From Pagrus major (Eukaryota; Chordata; Actinopteri; Spariformes; Sparidae), in NCBI RefSeq assembly GCF_040436345.1, contig NC_133230.1, positions 4,609,297 to 4,673,296 of the forward strand: 64,000 bases of DNA. The letters run 5' to 3'. The notes under the pieces were generated by a model. The model ran no database searches. It was not told the DNA's origin and saw only the letters and a list, made by a program, of their open reading frames with translations. The position numbers were made by a program, and so were the translations under genes. Below, piece by piece: positions 47,561 to 59,869 of this stretch (positions are counted from its first letter, which is position 1; every line of letters starts with the position of its first letter).

Positions 47561-48080
47561 TCTCGATGTCAGCAGCCATCCATCGTCTCCATCTTGTGAT
47601 GATGGAGGGGCAACTTGAAAGCGAGTCATGTAAAACAGGGTCGCAACATCAACAACAAATTGCTAATCGCTTCTCCACTTCTGAACAATAACATCAATAA
47701 GGCGAAGCTCTGATGGCAGCACGGTTGGCGTGTGCCGTTACCTGGGGAGACCCTTTTTACCTTTGATCTCTGTGAATGAGGCTAATGACAAAAAACCTGC
47801 ATTTGTTTTCTTTGATACTGTAAGAGCTTTTTCTGCATCAAGGGATCTGGGACAAAAATGTATCATGGCAAGGTCTGCTTTTTTATTAATGGTAGACATC
47901 CCTGTGGTCGAAAAAGTACTTCATCTTTGTTTCTAATCTCCAAAGGGAACATTACTGGAGTTTATTTAGAGCTCTGGGTTTTTGTTCATGCTCTCCTCCC
48001 TCCCTCCTCCTCTCTATCATTTTCTTTTACTGTTATTTTGTCCTTCTCCGGCTCTGTAAAAGCCCTCGGGGAGATGTGAG
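47561..48080. promoter_or_regulatory. Candidate conserved noncoding element I
   Basis: Continuation with CCATCTTGTGATGATGG, TTGCTAATCGCTTCTCC, CTTTGATCTCTGTGAATGAGGC (a TCF-like CTTTGAT) and AATGAGGCTAATGACAAAAAACC. The short plus ORFs (47730-47936, 47858-48079) are not convincing as exons. Visual call. Confidence 0.3.
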
Positions 48081-50447
48081 GGATCCCACTCTCACACAAT
48101 ACTGATTCAGTCTAGGCTGGAGTGGCTGTGGACGCAGAGATGAAAAAGAAAAGAAGAAAAGGAAAAACTTGCAGGCTCTGCTGTCTCAGTTGGTCTGAGG
48201 TTGTTTCCTGAGAAAAAAAGACCCACAATTACAGTCTGAGTACCAGACGCTACACGTACGATCCAACAATACATCTTTCATCCTTCGCGAGACCCCTGCT
48301 GAGAAAATGTTTTGTTCCAGGACGAGACTTATCTTTTTAAATGACGCACAGTGGAAAATGATAGCACATTAAAGCACCTTTAAAAAGGATAATGGCAATC
48401 ATGACTGACAGCGTGATAACACCTCATGAGGAGAAGATCTTCTTCAAGTAACTTTTGGCAAGTAATTTTACCCTCCAATGGAGTTTTTAAATGGATTGTG
48501 ATCTGTTTCATTAATCTGCACACACAGTATAATAGAAGGATGAGAGTCCAAAGCTGTGAAAGCAGCTCTGTGAGCATAAAACCAAGGATGTGCTGAAAGG
48601 TTAGGTTTAGAGACAAAAAAACACTTGTTAGGGTTAGGAAAACACCTCGTTTTGGCCACAAACATGGCTAAAAGGTCCAGACTTCACCCTAAAAGTTATC
48701 CGGTTTTGTTCAAGCCCCCAGGAACAGCACCGGGCTTTGAAACCAATTTGACATACGGACTTAATCCGCAATTACAACCTCATAGGATGCACACCAGCCC
48801 AATAAGACTTTTCCCCATTTCGTCGAATAACATTGATAAAGTCTAGAGGACAGTTAGCTGCCTGGTGAACTGACGTCTAACTCAAAAGACTTAGCACAAC
48901 CCAGGAAGATTCAATACATAGGACCCAGAACAAACTGGAACCAGAGACTGCTGTATCAAAAATATAGATTTCATTAACAACAAGTAAATAAATAGAAGAA
49001 CTAGGGAATCTGATAAGTCGTCTAAACACAGGACATTAAGGAGGGATGACATGAGAATGTTCCTTAATAAACCAACCAATAAGAAATCAACAAACAAATG
49101 AAAGTTATATATATAGGGGTAAGCTGCACTACCAGAGGTGTAGGTGTAGAGTCATGCATAAAATATGGATCAGCATTAAATATGTAAGTAATTTATGGGC
49201 AAAACCACCACCACAGAACAATTTAAAACTGTTTGCACAGTAAAATTACCTGTGCACATCAAGCTGTGGTGACTTAAACCACACCAGAAACACACACATG
49301 AAAGATACTCTACCCATCAGTCAAACAAAGGAAATAAAACAGAAAATCTAACACAGGGAAAAACAGTGGTTGGCTCCTCTGGGGGTGTCTTTGTTCTAAA
49401 CACTAAAAAGAAACAGAAGCAAAATTATATACAAAGGAAAACTTTACAGACAAACATTTTGCAAATCATAAAAAATAAATGCACCTTTCCAGACTAGCAG
49501 TCTTTTCCCTAAATCAGAGGTGACTGGAAGCTAAATCCTCGGCTGATACGCTTGAGCAATCAACTCCAACTCAGTCCCTCACTGAACAATAGGGACTCTA
49601 ACAAATATATAATTTAGCATCATGAGCTAAAAAACAAACACTTCATAATGACACAGTTTCCCTATCGTCTCAAATCATTCAAATGTGGCCTACCGAATCA
49701 GGCAGCAAACAAATGCTGGCCTCAGCTGCTCCCTCAGGTGTGTCTCACTGCAGGTAGAAAGGCCCAGGTGAGATCCCCACCCCCTTTGTATAAACTCCGC
49801 CCCTTTCCTGGCTCCTAGTGCTAGGCGTCCTGATTCCTGCCCTTCCACATTTATGTAATTTATTTACTTTTATGTAACAGTTGACTTCGTGTCACGTCCT
49901 ACTTTGACTTGTAGGCTGCGTATTTGCATGAAAATGGGGGTTGGCTTATTCTTATCTATATTATCATAATAAACTCATGAGAATATGTTACAGGTCTTGT
50001 CATGTGTGGAACATACAAACGCATCTCTGTGTAAACACATGCAGATTTGAGTGTTTGAGCCTCCCGTTCACGTCCCACTGATAGTTTTTCCAGAGGCGAA
50101 ATCAGTGGGAGCTGAAACCTCCTCGTATTCTTAGCCCTGCACAGTCCATAACATATCAATTATCTCTGATTACTGCTCGCCCTCAGGGCAGCACTCTTGC
50201 TTCTGCTATTATATCATCCCTCTAAATACCACTAGAGCCTTTTTTCCCCCCGCTGCAGCGACACTGTGTAACTATTCATTCATTAGATCTGAAGCTCCAG
50301 AGTCTCTTTAAAGCCTCTCTATCCGTCTAGATCTCACACTACTTCATGATGCCTCACATCTTCCTAACCCCATACTGTGATGGTGGCTCCCGTCTCCTAG
50401 CAACCAGCCCTCTTAGAGGAGGTGACAGCATTTGAGTGGGCACCCCC

Positions 50448-50449
<2 letters not shown>

Positions 50450-50480
<31 letters not shown>
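50450..50480. repeat. (AC)n microsatellite
   Basis: About 15 AC units after a run of eight C. Confidence 0.9.
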
Positions 50481-50482
<2 letters not shown>

Positions 50483-51133
50483 CTAAACGCCACCAGCTCC
50501 CCCCCACCTTCCCCTTCATCATCCGGATGCTCTTCAAGTCAAGTAAACACACCTCGCTCTGCGGTGCAGTCTGCTTCATGGGTCATTGTGTTAGACTGAT
50601 AATGAGCCCGGATTCAATACCTAGAACAGAATATAGATGGTTCTTTATTTGTGACCCAGATACTGACGTTAACGAGCTGGTTCAGGTACCAGTGATCCAC
50701 ATCAATGCAGATACTTTGTCAGTGTTCAGTGAATCCACCGTGACTTACAATCATCGGGTCGTAGCAGGCTGCAAACTCCTCTTCACTTCCTGTTACTTGA
50801 CATGAGAATTATTCTGACGACGAACACGCACCGAGATACATTCAGGGGGAAAAACAGAGAACTGGTATCAGATCTGTTCCTGCAGATACTTTACTGAGAT
50901 GAGGTGTCTGATTCTGTAAATCAGGAAATGTTGGTAGTCAATTAATCAGTACTAATTGGTTTCTTACTAGGAAATGTGTAATATAAAGGGTTTTAACGTA
51001 AATCCATCACGTTTGCAGGTGCAAAGTTCTCAATAAATGGATTTTGAACTGGATTCCACATTGAGGTTTTTAAAGAGCTCATAACAATTTATCTTCTTGT
51101 ATTCATACATATATTCATCTTTAACGAAAACAC

Positions 51134-51770
51134 ATCAGGATCCCTCAAAGGTTCAGTGTGTAGGATTAAGGAGGATCGATGATTGACAACCAAGCATGTC
51201 GACTGTGAACTCATCTGATTCCGACCCATATTTACGTTTCTTGTTTGGTGGTGACCTCTAGTGGCCGAAGTAATCATTGTGGCAGCAAAGGAGGAAGTCA
51301 GGAGAAGTATTATACTGTATAGACAAAGCCCGTGTAGTGAGGAGGTCGAGGACAGATGGATGGGTCGGACAAGCTAAGGACTTTTCACCAGGAGAAGTGA
51401 AAGTGAAGTCAGTGGTGGGTACTTTTTCCATCCGTACGTAAACTTTACGTACTTTATATAACTTTATGTAACTTACGTATGTTATGCTGGTATGTTCCTA
51501 ACTGAAGTCACAATAGTTATGTAGATGTTTTAACCCAAACCATGATGTTTTCCTGAACTCTAGCCAAACGAAGGTCTGGTACGCCTGTTGCTGGTACGCT
51601 GTTTTACTTTGTTTATATGTGGCGGACCCTGCCACCTTTCTAGCTTCAAACACTGTTCTTGGGATCTTATTTTCCTCTGAGAACGGCTTGTTTATTCACT
51701 GTTGGAAACAATATTTATGGGTTTGTATTGCGAGTTCTTCTTCAAGACTACATAGTGTCTCTTTAAGGAG
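51134..51770. mobile_element. Teleost interspersed element (GTTCAGTGTGTAGGATTAAG ... CTCTAGTGGCC)
   Basis: AAAGGTTCAGTGTGTAGGATTAAGG and GGTGACCTCTAGTGGCC at the left; ATGTGGCGGACCCTGCCACC and TAGTGTCTCTTTAAGG at the right. The parts recall an abundant teleost repeat with ends reading GGTTCAGTGTGTAGG. The centre (about 51300-51590) is less typical. Confidence 0.5.
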
Positions 51771-52085
51771 CCAGAAATACTGAATTTTCTGTCCTTAGTC
51801 AACCAAAGTTCAGCTCCAAACGTTGTTTACTCTTCTCAGTTTGTCCTGAAATGGATGGTTGAGGGGATTCATGTTTGGCCTTCATTGAACTTGACTAGTT
51901 TTAAAAGGATGTTTCTGTTAGTTGGGGGAGTTTGAGCCATTATTTGCACAAATAAAGACGAGATTCAGGCTTTTTTCTAATGTGCTGAATGGACGCTTGT
52001 CCCCATTGAGTAGATGCCTTTGAGCCATTCCAGATTTTTGCAGCATGATCTGATGATTATTTAATCATTTCATATGGCTGCACAA

Positions 52086-52543
52086 TATGCCAAGTTGCAA
52101 GTGTTACATTTTTAATCTAAAGAGACAATTAACAGACATCCAGGAGATAATTTCTTTACTCAGACATATTTGTGACACGGCCGGCCAGCCGGGATCCCTC
52201 AGAGGCTTCAGATGTAAATCACACCAGGCTGCGCTCACATTTGAGCTGGCTGCAGCCTGGAGCCACACTGGTAAAATGACGTGAGTGGTTGACGATGCTA
52301 AATGGCAGCACTTGAAATAGCCTACCTGCCAGCCTGCTCACCCACTTGCTGATGCGATCACGACCCTGTTAAGAGCGCTTCAGCACCGCGGCGCGCTGGA
52401 CAGCTCCTCCGGCTCGGTTTGGGTTTTTTATTTTACTCCTGGACGACAAAGTGGAGAAAAGAAAAACATTTGATTTCATTTGTTGAGAGCTTTTTTGTTT
52501 TCCACTTTAAGGAGATTAAACTTTACAGTCACAAGGGGAAGAG
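52086..52543 (+). promoter_or_regulatory. gpr151: Upstream and 5' UTR region of gpr151
   Basis: The 450 bp before the gpr151 ATG contain a GC-richer patch (CACGGCCGGCCAGCCGGG at about 52178-52195, CACCGCGGCGCGCTGG at about 52384-52399) and no other coding signal. No TATA box at a convincing position and no splice acceptor that must be invoked, so an unspliced 5' UTR is the simple reading. Transcription start unknown. Confidence 0.4.
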
Positions 52544-53677
52544 ATGGATATTGATCGACCGGCAAATGTCACCTTTTTTGATTTTGTTGGAGGAGTTCAA
52601 CTCCTCCAGGGGGAGGACACCAGGACCGCCATGCCCGTCATCCTCATCGGGATCTGCGTGTCCGGAGCAGTTGGAAATTTGCTCGTTTTGCTGATTTTCA
52701 TCCGCGACTTTAGGAACGGAAAGGGCTCCGAGGTGAAGGCGCTCCTCGCCTCCCTGGCCTCCACGGACCTGGTCATCCTGCTGCTGTGCGCTCCCGTGCG
52801 CGCCGTCACCTACTACAAACAGACGTGGACCTTGGGGAGTTTTGTCTGCAGCACCACGGACTGGTTCCAGCACTCGTGTGTGGTTGCAAAAACTTTAATC
52901 CTCGCAGCCACCACCAGAGCCAAACACACTTTTGTCCCCAGCGCCGCCACGGGGCCCCTGTACAGCCCGACGTGGATCCACGGAGCCCTGGCGTTCATTT
53001 GGATCGTGTCGATGATCTTTCCGATCCCCCAGATGCTTTTCGCCTCCGTGGTGCAGCATGGCCGCGACACTATTTGCGTCTCTGAGATGCCAGTGTGCGC
53101 GTCTGACTTCATGAGTTTGTTCTACAAGATTTACCCAACTGCAACCTTCCTGATGCCGGTCATCTTTACGCTTGGCTACTACACAAAAGCGCTGCACTCT
53201 GCGGTGAATCACGCGCCAAACCCGCGGCATCAGAGCAAAGTTACGCTGGTTTTATTGTGTCTGAGCGGCGCACTCGGGCTCATGCTGCTGCCGGAGTGGG
53301 GGACATTCACCTGGATCAGGCTCGGGTACAACAAACCTCCTGTGGGATTGATCATCTTTGCGCAAGTGCTCCTTTACGCATGCAGCTCCTTCTCTCCGGT
53401 GATCCTCATGACCATGTACGACGACGTGCGCCAGGGACTCGTCACCATCTGGTTCATCGCGACCTGCAGAAGCTCGAAGCAGCTCCCCAGGATAATGTGT
53501 CCGAAAACGGAGGGAAACGGAGCAGAAGTGGGAGCCAACGCCGTCGCCAACGCGGTCTCATCGGAGGGGGACAAGACCTTCCCAGATGTGGAGCACTTTT
53601 GGACAGGGCGCAGGAACACGCAGGTCGAGGAGGAGCAGGACCCGGTTCCCTGGGAGCGAGAGGAGAAAATGTTGTAG
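52544..53677 (+). CDS. gpr151: G-protein coupled receptor 151 (galanin-receptor-like orphan GPCR), intronless
   Basis: A single exon encodes 377 residues with seven hydrophobic segments. GPR151 is an orphan class A receptor best known from habenular neurons (established knowledge). Visible: N-glycosylation site Asn8-Val-Thr; TM1 GAVGNLLVLL (Asn45); TM2 ASTDLV (Asp75); Cys102 and Cys178 for the usual disulfide; TM6 LLPEW (Pro250). The DRY motif is absent (TTRAKH there) and the TM7 NPxxY has become SPVIL. The tail ends PDVEHFW ... DPVPWEREE, which parallels the mammalian GPR151 tail (PDVEQFW, DPIPWE) and is the best evidence for identity. The ATG has purine at -3 and G at +4 and is the first in frame. 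It is shorter than the human protein (419 aa) mostly in the tail. Opposite-strand ORFs are shadows. Confidence 0.93.
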   Translation: MDIDRPANVTFFDFVGGVQLLQGEDTRTAMPVILIGICVSGAVGNLLVLLIFIRDFRNGKGSEVKALLASLASTDLVILLLCAPVRAVTYYKQTWTLGSFVCSTTDWFQHSCVVAKTLILAATTRAKHTFVPSAATGPLYSPTWIHGALAFIWIVSMIFPIPQMLFASVVQHGRDTICVSEMPVCASDFMSLFYKIYPTATFLMPVIFTLGYYTKALHSAVNHAPNPRHQSKVTLVLLCLSGALGLMLLPEWGTFTWIRLGYNKPPVGLIIFAQVLLYACSSFSPVILMTMYDDVRQGLVTIWFIATCRSSKQLPRIMCPKTEGNGAEVGANAVANAVSSEGDKTFPDVEHFWTGRRNTQVEEEQDPVPWEREEKML

Positions 53678-54000
53678 TGAATCAGACGTGAAAGTGTCGT
53701 TTTTTATTAGCAGAAGAGTAAAATCAGCTGGTTTCTAGTTTGTTTGACCCACAGTGCAGACCCTCGTTGAATAGTGGCCTGTTTGCTGTCGTGAGCTTGA
53801 TTAGATGTAAATTAAACTTGTACACTATCATGTTTTGATGTTTCACATATTTCTACTATCTATATTGAATATTTGTCAAGTAGAAAAACACTTTTATTAG
53901 AGGAGGTTTGTGCACATGTGAAGCCAGTGTAAATATCCATCGAGCATCAAGGGGGTGTGTTGTGATTGTGTACGTGTGATGAATAAACGTGGATAATAAA
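53678..54000 (+). terminator. gpr151: gpr151 3' UTR and polyadenylation signals
   Basis: AATAAA occurs at 53982-53987 (GATGAATAAACG) and again at 53995-54000, followed by a GT/T-rich stretch (CTCTGTTGGGTTTTTTATTTTTTTATT), the usual downstream element. The 3' UTR would be about 330 nt. Confidence 0.75.
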
Positions 54001-54659
54001 AACATTCTCAAATATGGACTGCTCTGTTGGGTTTTTTATTTTTTTATTTCTCCAAATGTTATAAAACACTCAGCTCTCCTTAATCACGGATAAAAACACA
54101 ATGCAACCACCAAATCTCTCCATTTAATTCAGGAGGTTATGTGAGATGACATGCACAGTGAAAACATTTAGATCATTTCTGCATATTAAATTCAGGAACT
54201 AATCCAGCTGCGTGTTTTAGGTCAATCGTGATATTTGTGAATGATATTTCAGTGAGAACTGCATTTGGCTTTTTTTTAAGCAAGTAGAAGTGAGGACACC
54301 GAGGACATAATAACACTGGTAGGTTCAGTAAGTGGACATAAAGGTGCATTATGTGGTTTTATATTCATTATTTTCACAATTAATAGATGTTAAAGAACCA
54401 CCAGGAAGTTTGACTTGAGATTTTAGATGCATATAGTTAATTAAATTAGTTATTTCAATATGAAGAAACAATGAAATGTTGTATAAACTGTTTATTTTAA
54501 AGTTGCAACTGGTGTTTTTAAACCTTTACAGCTGCTTGATAACTGGTTTATAAGCATCTCATTGTTTGTTAACAGTAAAATAACTATTATCTAAAGCTTA
54601 ATTAATTATACATCTACCTTTTATTGATTATGAAGCGTTACCTCATATGTATATTTACA

Positions 54660-55100
54660 AGGCAGATACCACAGTGTAGAAGTAATCTGCTACAAGTAAA
54701 AGTACAAAAGTACAAAAGTAATGGCATCAAAGCATACTTACAGTACCAAAAGTAGAAGTACTCATCATGCAGAATGAATTTAGATGCATTAATGTTTACA
54801 TCTCTTTAATTTTGTAGCTGACAAATACTGCTGGATATCTTCTGAAAGTCTTGTCTTAACCCTTTAAATCATGTATTATAATGTAACTGCAGTGATGGAA
54901 TATAACTAAGTACACTTCCTCAAGTACTACACTTTTTGAGGTACTTGCACTTTACTTGAGTATTTCCAATATCTGCTACTTTCTACTTCCACTCCACTAC
55001 ATTCTGGAAGTAAATATTGTACTTATACTCCACTACATTTATTGAATAACCTTAGTTACTAGTTACTTTGCAGATTACATGATGCATAAGAGTAAAAAGC
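54660..55100. repeat. Teleost CTTAAGTA-type repeats, two parts
   Basis: 54660-54790: AGTAATCTGCTACAAGTAAAAGTACAAAAG ... CAAAAGTAGAAGTACTCATCATGCAG. 54888-55100: GCAGTGATGGAATATAACTAAGTACACTTCCTCAAGTACT ... ATACTCCACTACATTTATTGAATAACCTTAGTTACTAGTTACTTTGCAGATTACATG. The second is the best copy of this family in the window. Confidence 0.7.
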
Positions 55101-55127
55101 ACAGTTAGCTGTGCAGCTAGCGCTCTA

Positions 55128-55245
55128 GCGTGGACCCACACCAGTGTGCTTTCAGAACCAACAGATCAACAGAGGATGCCATATCCACTGGCCTCCACTC
55201 AGTCAACAACAGTCTTGATGAAGACATTGTTGTGGTTGGATGTAT
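55128..55245 (+). mobile_element. Second non-LTR reverse-transcriptase relic
   Basis: From about 55143 one plus frame gives CAFRTNRSTEDAISTGLHSV and then NNSLDEDIVV. It shares FRTNRSTEDA / [10 protein letters not shown] and TGLHSV with the relic at 22677-22826, so both come from related LINEs. It directly follows a CTTAAGTA-type repeat. Short and dead. Confidence 0.7.
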
Positions 55246-55266
55246 AGTGGATGGACAGATGGATGA

Positions 55267-55292
55267 CCACCTCCACCTCCACCTCCACCTCC
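55267..55292. repeat. (CCACCT)n short tandem repeat
   Basis: Four copies of CCACCT just downstream of the RT relic. Confidence 0.75.
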
Positions 55293-56284
55293 CATGACCT
55301 GCATTAACAGCGTAACCTTTCACTGGTCGTGAAAAGGAACCTGCTTTTAGTCGTCTGTGTGTTTACCAGTAAAGCAGCGGCCGCCTGTGGCTCCGACGCC
55401 CCGGCAGATTTGACATTTTAGTCTGCCTGAGTGAAAAGAAAGGTTACAGGTTGAAGAGGGGGAGAGAAAAAAAAAAACAAGCCTCTAAAGCTCTTGAGCA
55501 TGATTGTGCTCCTGCACATAATTTATTCATTGACAATAGACCATGTCTTCAAATGTCTGCCCTTGGGTCACTTTGTTTTGTTGTTTTTTTTCGTTTTTTA
55601 TGATTCACTGTATTTTTAGAGTTCTCTCTCATGGGAGGAAACGACACCGAGTCATGTTTTTTTTAGCCAATCAGGGAGTCAACACTGTCCTGAATATGTG
55701 TAGTTTAAAAGGATAAAAAAATACCGTTTATAGAGATAAAATATGTGTACACAGGAAGCACTGATGTAACACTAATCACACTCCCGCAGACAAACAAATA
55801 AACAGGATAAAACCTAATTAAAGGCTTTAAAGGGAAGTTTTTAACCTGCTTTTAAAACTCAGAGGGTAAAAGCAGCTTCACCAGCTTTTTGATTTAATCC
55901 TTCAATATAAAAACTTAAATTACACAACAGACATTACACCAAACCGGCCATTTATCGCTTTTTAGACAAGAAGTAGGACAGTAAGGTTCACTGTAAGGAC
56001 CACCAGACTCCATTTGTATATCTGTCTAATTTAGTCCAAAAGTACTAAAACAAAAGACTTGTTTGTATTCAAATTAACTGACAAATAATGTTTCTGTACG
56101 TTTCTGCACATCTACTACCAGGATAAAGAGACAAAAATCTAAATTCTCAAGAGGATAGCTGCCCCTTTAAGACTGATCAAACTGTCAAGGTTTATATCAA
56201 GTAAGTAGATTCAAAATTACAAGTATTCAAAGTAAAAGAATAAGTAAGAATATGTCAAAAACAAGCTGATGTAAAGGTTTTTCA

Positions 56285-56560
56285 AAAGCAGTCAGCAATT
56301 ACTATGTATGCTAGGACCCCTACAGGACCCTGAGTGCAATCTACCATAAAGTAAGGAATCTGTGTCAGTCTGTTTTTCGTATATCTCGAGAACTGTTCAT
56401 CTGATCTACTTCACACCTGGCAGGTTTGTTACTGACGACCGAAGGAAGTGCAGTGTCAAATTTGGTACAATTTGGACAGGCTGTATGTTCAATATGAATA
56501 TATTTCAAATAAACAGCGAACAATCCTCTGTGCAGCAGCGGGGCATGGCTTCGCACTCTT
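56285..56560. mobile_element. Teleost repeat (ATATCTCGAGAACTGTTCATCTGAT family)
   Basis: GGAATCTGTGTCAGTCTG, ATATCTCGAGAACTGTTCATCTGAT, TTCACACCTGGCAGGTTTG, GGAAGTGCAGTGTCAAATTTGGTACAATTTGGAC and ATATTTCAAATAAACAGCGAACAA are in the usual order of a common teleost repeat known by sight. Confidence 0.6.
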
Positions 56561-57589
56561 TAATATTTAATATTTATTTAGCTGTAGTTCCCTATATTAC
56601 ACACATAAAAAACATAAAACTATAAAACTAATGAATAGATACAAAAATAAATAAAAACTTTTCATGGTGGATTGTGGAGGATGAGTTCAGGATTCTCACA
56701 GCCTATAAAAACATATTTATCTTTTCTTTTCTCCACTGCTGTTTGTGTACATTGTTAAAAACCCTGACAGAGATCCGACCTCTGACCCCGACAGTGTTAG
56801 TGCACGTCTGAGCTATCCAAGACCTGGATCACAGGCACTTACAGTTCATGCAAACACAACCTTTATGCGCTTACCAGAAGAACATGTTCAAGTTCAATAC
56901 ACTTCCATATAACCCAGAGCGGTATAGTCTCCTCTCTGACTCTTCATCCCTCTCACTGAAAGATACAGCTGTGTTTGAATGAAAGGAAACCAGCCGCCAA
57001 ACATCCCCCACTTTCTTCTGAAAGGAACTGTTTACAATGATTTTATGAGATATTTAATGTTCTCAGAGGTCGGGTGTCACAGGCGTGAGAGCATTTCCCT
57101 CTTTGCAAACAGATTAATTCATTCACATGTCCTCTTTCTTTTTTAGGAAAAGATGTTTTGGCTTAAAATACCTGGTTCTGTTGACACGGAAAATGTTCGG
57201 ACTGCTTATTAAAAGCATATTTCTGGCAGATAGTTCTCAAGGATGCTTGTGTTAGTCCTCCAAGCAAATTGCCATGTTACTCTTAAAATACTCAGCATGA
57301 GCTATTGTCTAATTGTATGAAATTGGTCCAGTGTGTCAAACTAACCTTTGGTCATAATCATCTCTTACAGCCTGACATGCTCTTCCCCACAAATATGGAC
57401 TGGTGAGACCTCTGTTGGTCTTCCTCACTCTAACCCCGAGGCATTTCCCACAAAAATAATGTGCAAATTAACACAAAAAGTAACACTATGTTACTTTTAT
57501 CCCTCCCTTGTCTCTGTCAACTTCCCCCTAGCTGACGCTGAGCCTGTGGACAGGTCGAACTGATGATAAACATTTCCAGTCTCCAACTA

Positions 57590-57870
57590 ATAAACATCAC
57601 CTTAACTTTTATGAAGTGACTGCTAATAAATGCATAACAAAGTATATATTAATCTTAATAAAGCCGCAAAAAAGCTTTGTAAGGGTTTAAAGCTGACATA
57701 AATGGTAATTGTAATGCTGTTACAATTACAAGACACTCATAAGGTTTCTTATAAGATGTTATAAATGCTATTATTAACGTTAATGTGGTCTCATTAATGT
57801 TATTAAGCATCTTATAAGGACTTATTTGGACCTATTACCTAATGGTTATTACAAAGACCTTATAATATAA
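57590..57870. repeat. Teleost TTATAAGGT-type repeat
   Basis: GTAAGGGTTTAAAGC ... CTCATAAGGTTTCTTATAAGATGTTATAAATGC ... CATCTTATAAGGACTTATTTGG ... ACCTTATAATATAAAGC. Repeated TTATAAG/CTTATAA in both senses suggests a palindromic element. Confidence 0.5.
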
Positions 57871-59869
57871 AGCATCATCACTCAATGACATGTCCATGTT
57901 ACGAAAGAAACGGTCCGTGTTGTAATGTCGCCCCCTGATTCTCTCGTCCCGGCCCTCCCCTGCAGTATGTGGCGATATCCATTAACCCAGTGTCTGAGGA
58001 GCAATAATGAAGCCTGTTATGTAATAGTGTGTAATGCAGCCACAATGCTGGGTTCATGTGGCCATTTTAACAAAAACGCTGGTATAAGAGAAATTGAAAT
58101 GCCTTGGGGATGAAGTCTATAAGGTCCCATGTTGGAGGGGGAGGAGGAGGAAGACGAGTAAGAGCTCCCTTTAGGGTTCACATAGTGTATATATTCTTAA
58201 ATATTTATAAATGTTCTTCATATGTCGGTGAAGGGTTGGCTCTTCAGTCTCTGCTGAAGACTGAACTGCTGAACTTTAACCAAGCTCTGAACTCACACTA
58301 TGCTAAAGCAGTCAGGTTGGATCAGCAGGAGGATCTGATGACTGACATGATTTCACTTACTCTAAGAAATCACTTGTTTTGACCCCACAAGCTCAGGTTC
58401 ACGTTGAAGTGCTCACATGAGGAACAGAGTCGGGTTATAAAAGCTTCGAAATGTTCTCAAACGCACCAAACTGAAGTGGCAATGACGATAAGTCTTTGAT
58501 ATTTTTATTTATATGTCAATTTTTCTATTTTTACTACATAAGTTCAATATAAAGCATCATATTTAATGCAATGTTTACTCTATTATGTTGAGTCGGTGTG
58601 AATAAATTAAATAACTTAGTCTGATTAAATTAAATTAATTCAGACTTAAAATAAACCTTATGTATTATTTCAAGTATCATTATTAAGCATTATTATTATT
58701 AACCACTACATTTTAGGAGAAATATTTACTTTTTACTCAGATTATTTTATCTGATAGCATTAATTACTTTATGAATTAAGATTTTTTCACAAAAAGATAT
58801 ATGAAGAGTTTTTAAAATACAATGTTTTGTGATAAATCAAACTACCTACAGCTAAATTAATTAACAAATTCAATCATTTGGCAGCTATTTTTATAATCAT
58901 TTATGTAATTTTTCAGGAAAAAAGCATTTCATGGTTCTGGCTTCACAAACGTGAACATTTGAAGCTTCTCCTTTAAATTATTTGAATTATTCTGATGTAT
59001 TTTAAATAATTTTAAGGTTTGGACTGGGAAAAACAAAAATTGTGGGGGTGTCACGTTGGGCTCTGGGTGGGCATGACATCATTTCTTACTGCTTTCAGAA
59101 TTTTTACAAACAAAACAACCAATTGATTATTGGGGAATAAAACTCAAGATAAGCTCCTCCTCGACCAACTATAAAGATGATGCTTTTGCATTATTGCATG
59201 ATTAATAATAATATAGTGATACAATATATGACAGTGTTACAGTCACAGGTGACATTTTCTGCATTGAGTGCTTTTACGTTTAACACAGAAGTTGCCATAT
59301 TGACTCATGTCTGAGTCGCAGCATCTGCGTTGCCCTACATGAGAATCTTGCACGCCGGATATTCGTCCCAGTGCGCTGTGGTTTTACAGCTAAAGGCCTC
59401 TGAACAGAGTACAGTCCTGCTCTTTTATTGAGATGTACATGGTGTTTTTTCTCCTCACTCAGCCGTGATGGATTGTTGCCGCTGCCTCAGGGCTCTCGCT
59501 TTATTTGTATCCTCCTTCCTGCTAAAGAAGAAGGTTTGCTCTGCAAGATATGAAAGGACCGAAGCAGACTTGAGTCAAATAGGACTCACTAATAGTGCAA
59601 CATTTGTTCTGAGCTGCAGCGAGAGTTGCAGGGTTTGGATTTTACTTGATTTTTGTGTTGTTTAGTGTCTGGTTTACCTGACATACTTTAATCTAAACTG
59701 ATTCATATTCTCTAAAATGTTGCTGCGTGTAGTAAAACCCTCATCTAGTAATTCTGTCATCAGTCATTCAAGGTTTGTACTCAGTGTCAGGATTACTGTG
59801 TCAGGTGATACAGCTCAATTTTTTATGATGTTTTAATCACTAACAGACACAATACATACAATAACCCTG

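Larger units (their letters stand above)
48081..52085. other. Intergenic, repeat-rich, no supported gene
   Basis: AT-rich DNA with a GGTTAGG-type repeat (48598-48672), a CA microsatellite (50450-50480) and a teleost element (51134-51770). The plus ORF 50422-50805 begins in the CA repeat and has no recognisable content. Confidence 0.65.

Noticed and set aside
50560-50640. Possible tRNA-like segment (TTAGACTGATAATGAGCCCGGATTCAATACC)
   Set aside because: It slightly resembles an anticodon and T-arm, but acceptor and D stems do not pair, so it is not a tRNA.
52529-53691. ORFs in other frames overlapping gpr151
   Set aside because: Only the 52544 frame shows seven membrane segments and the conserved tail.
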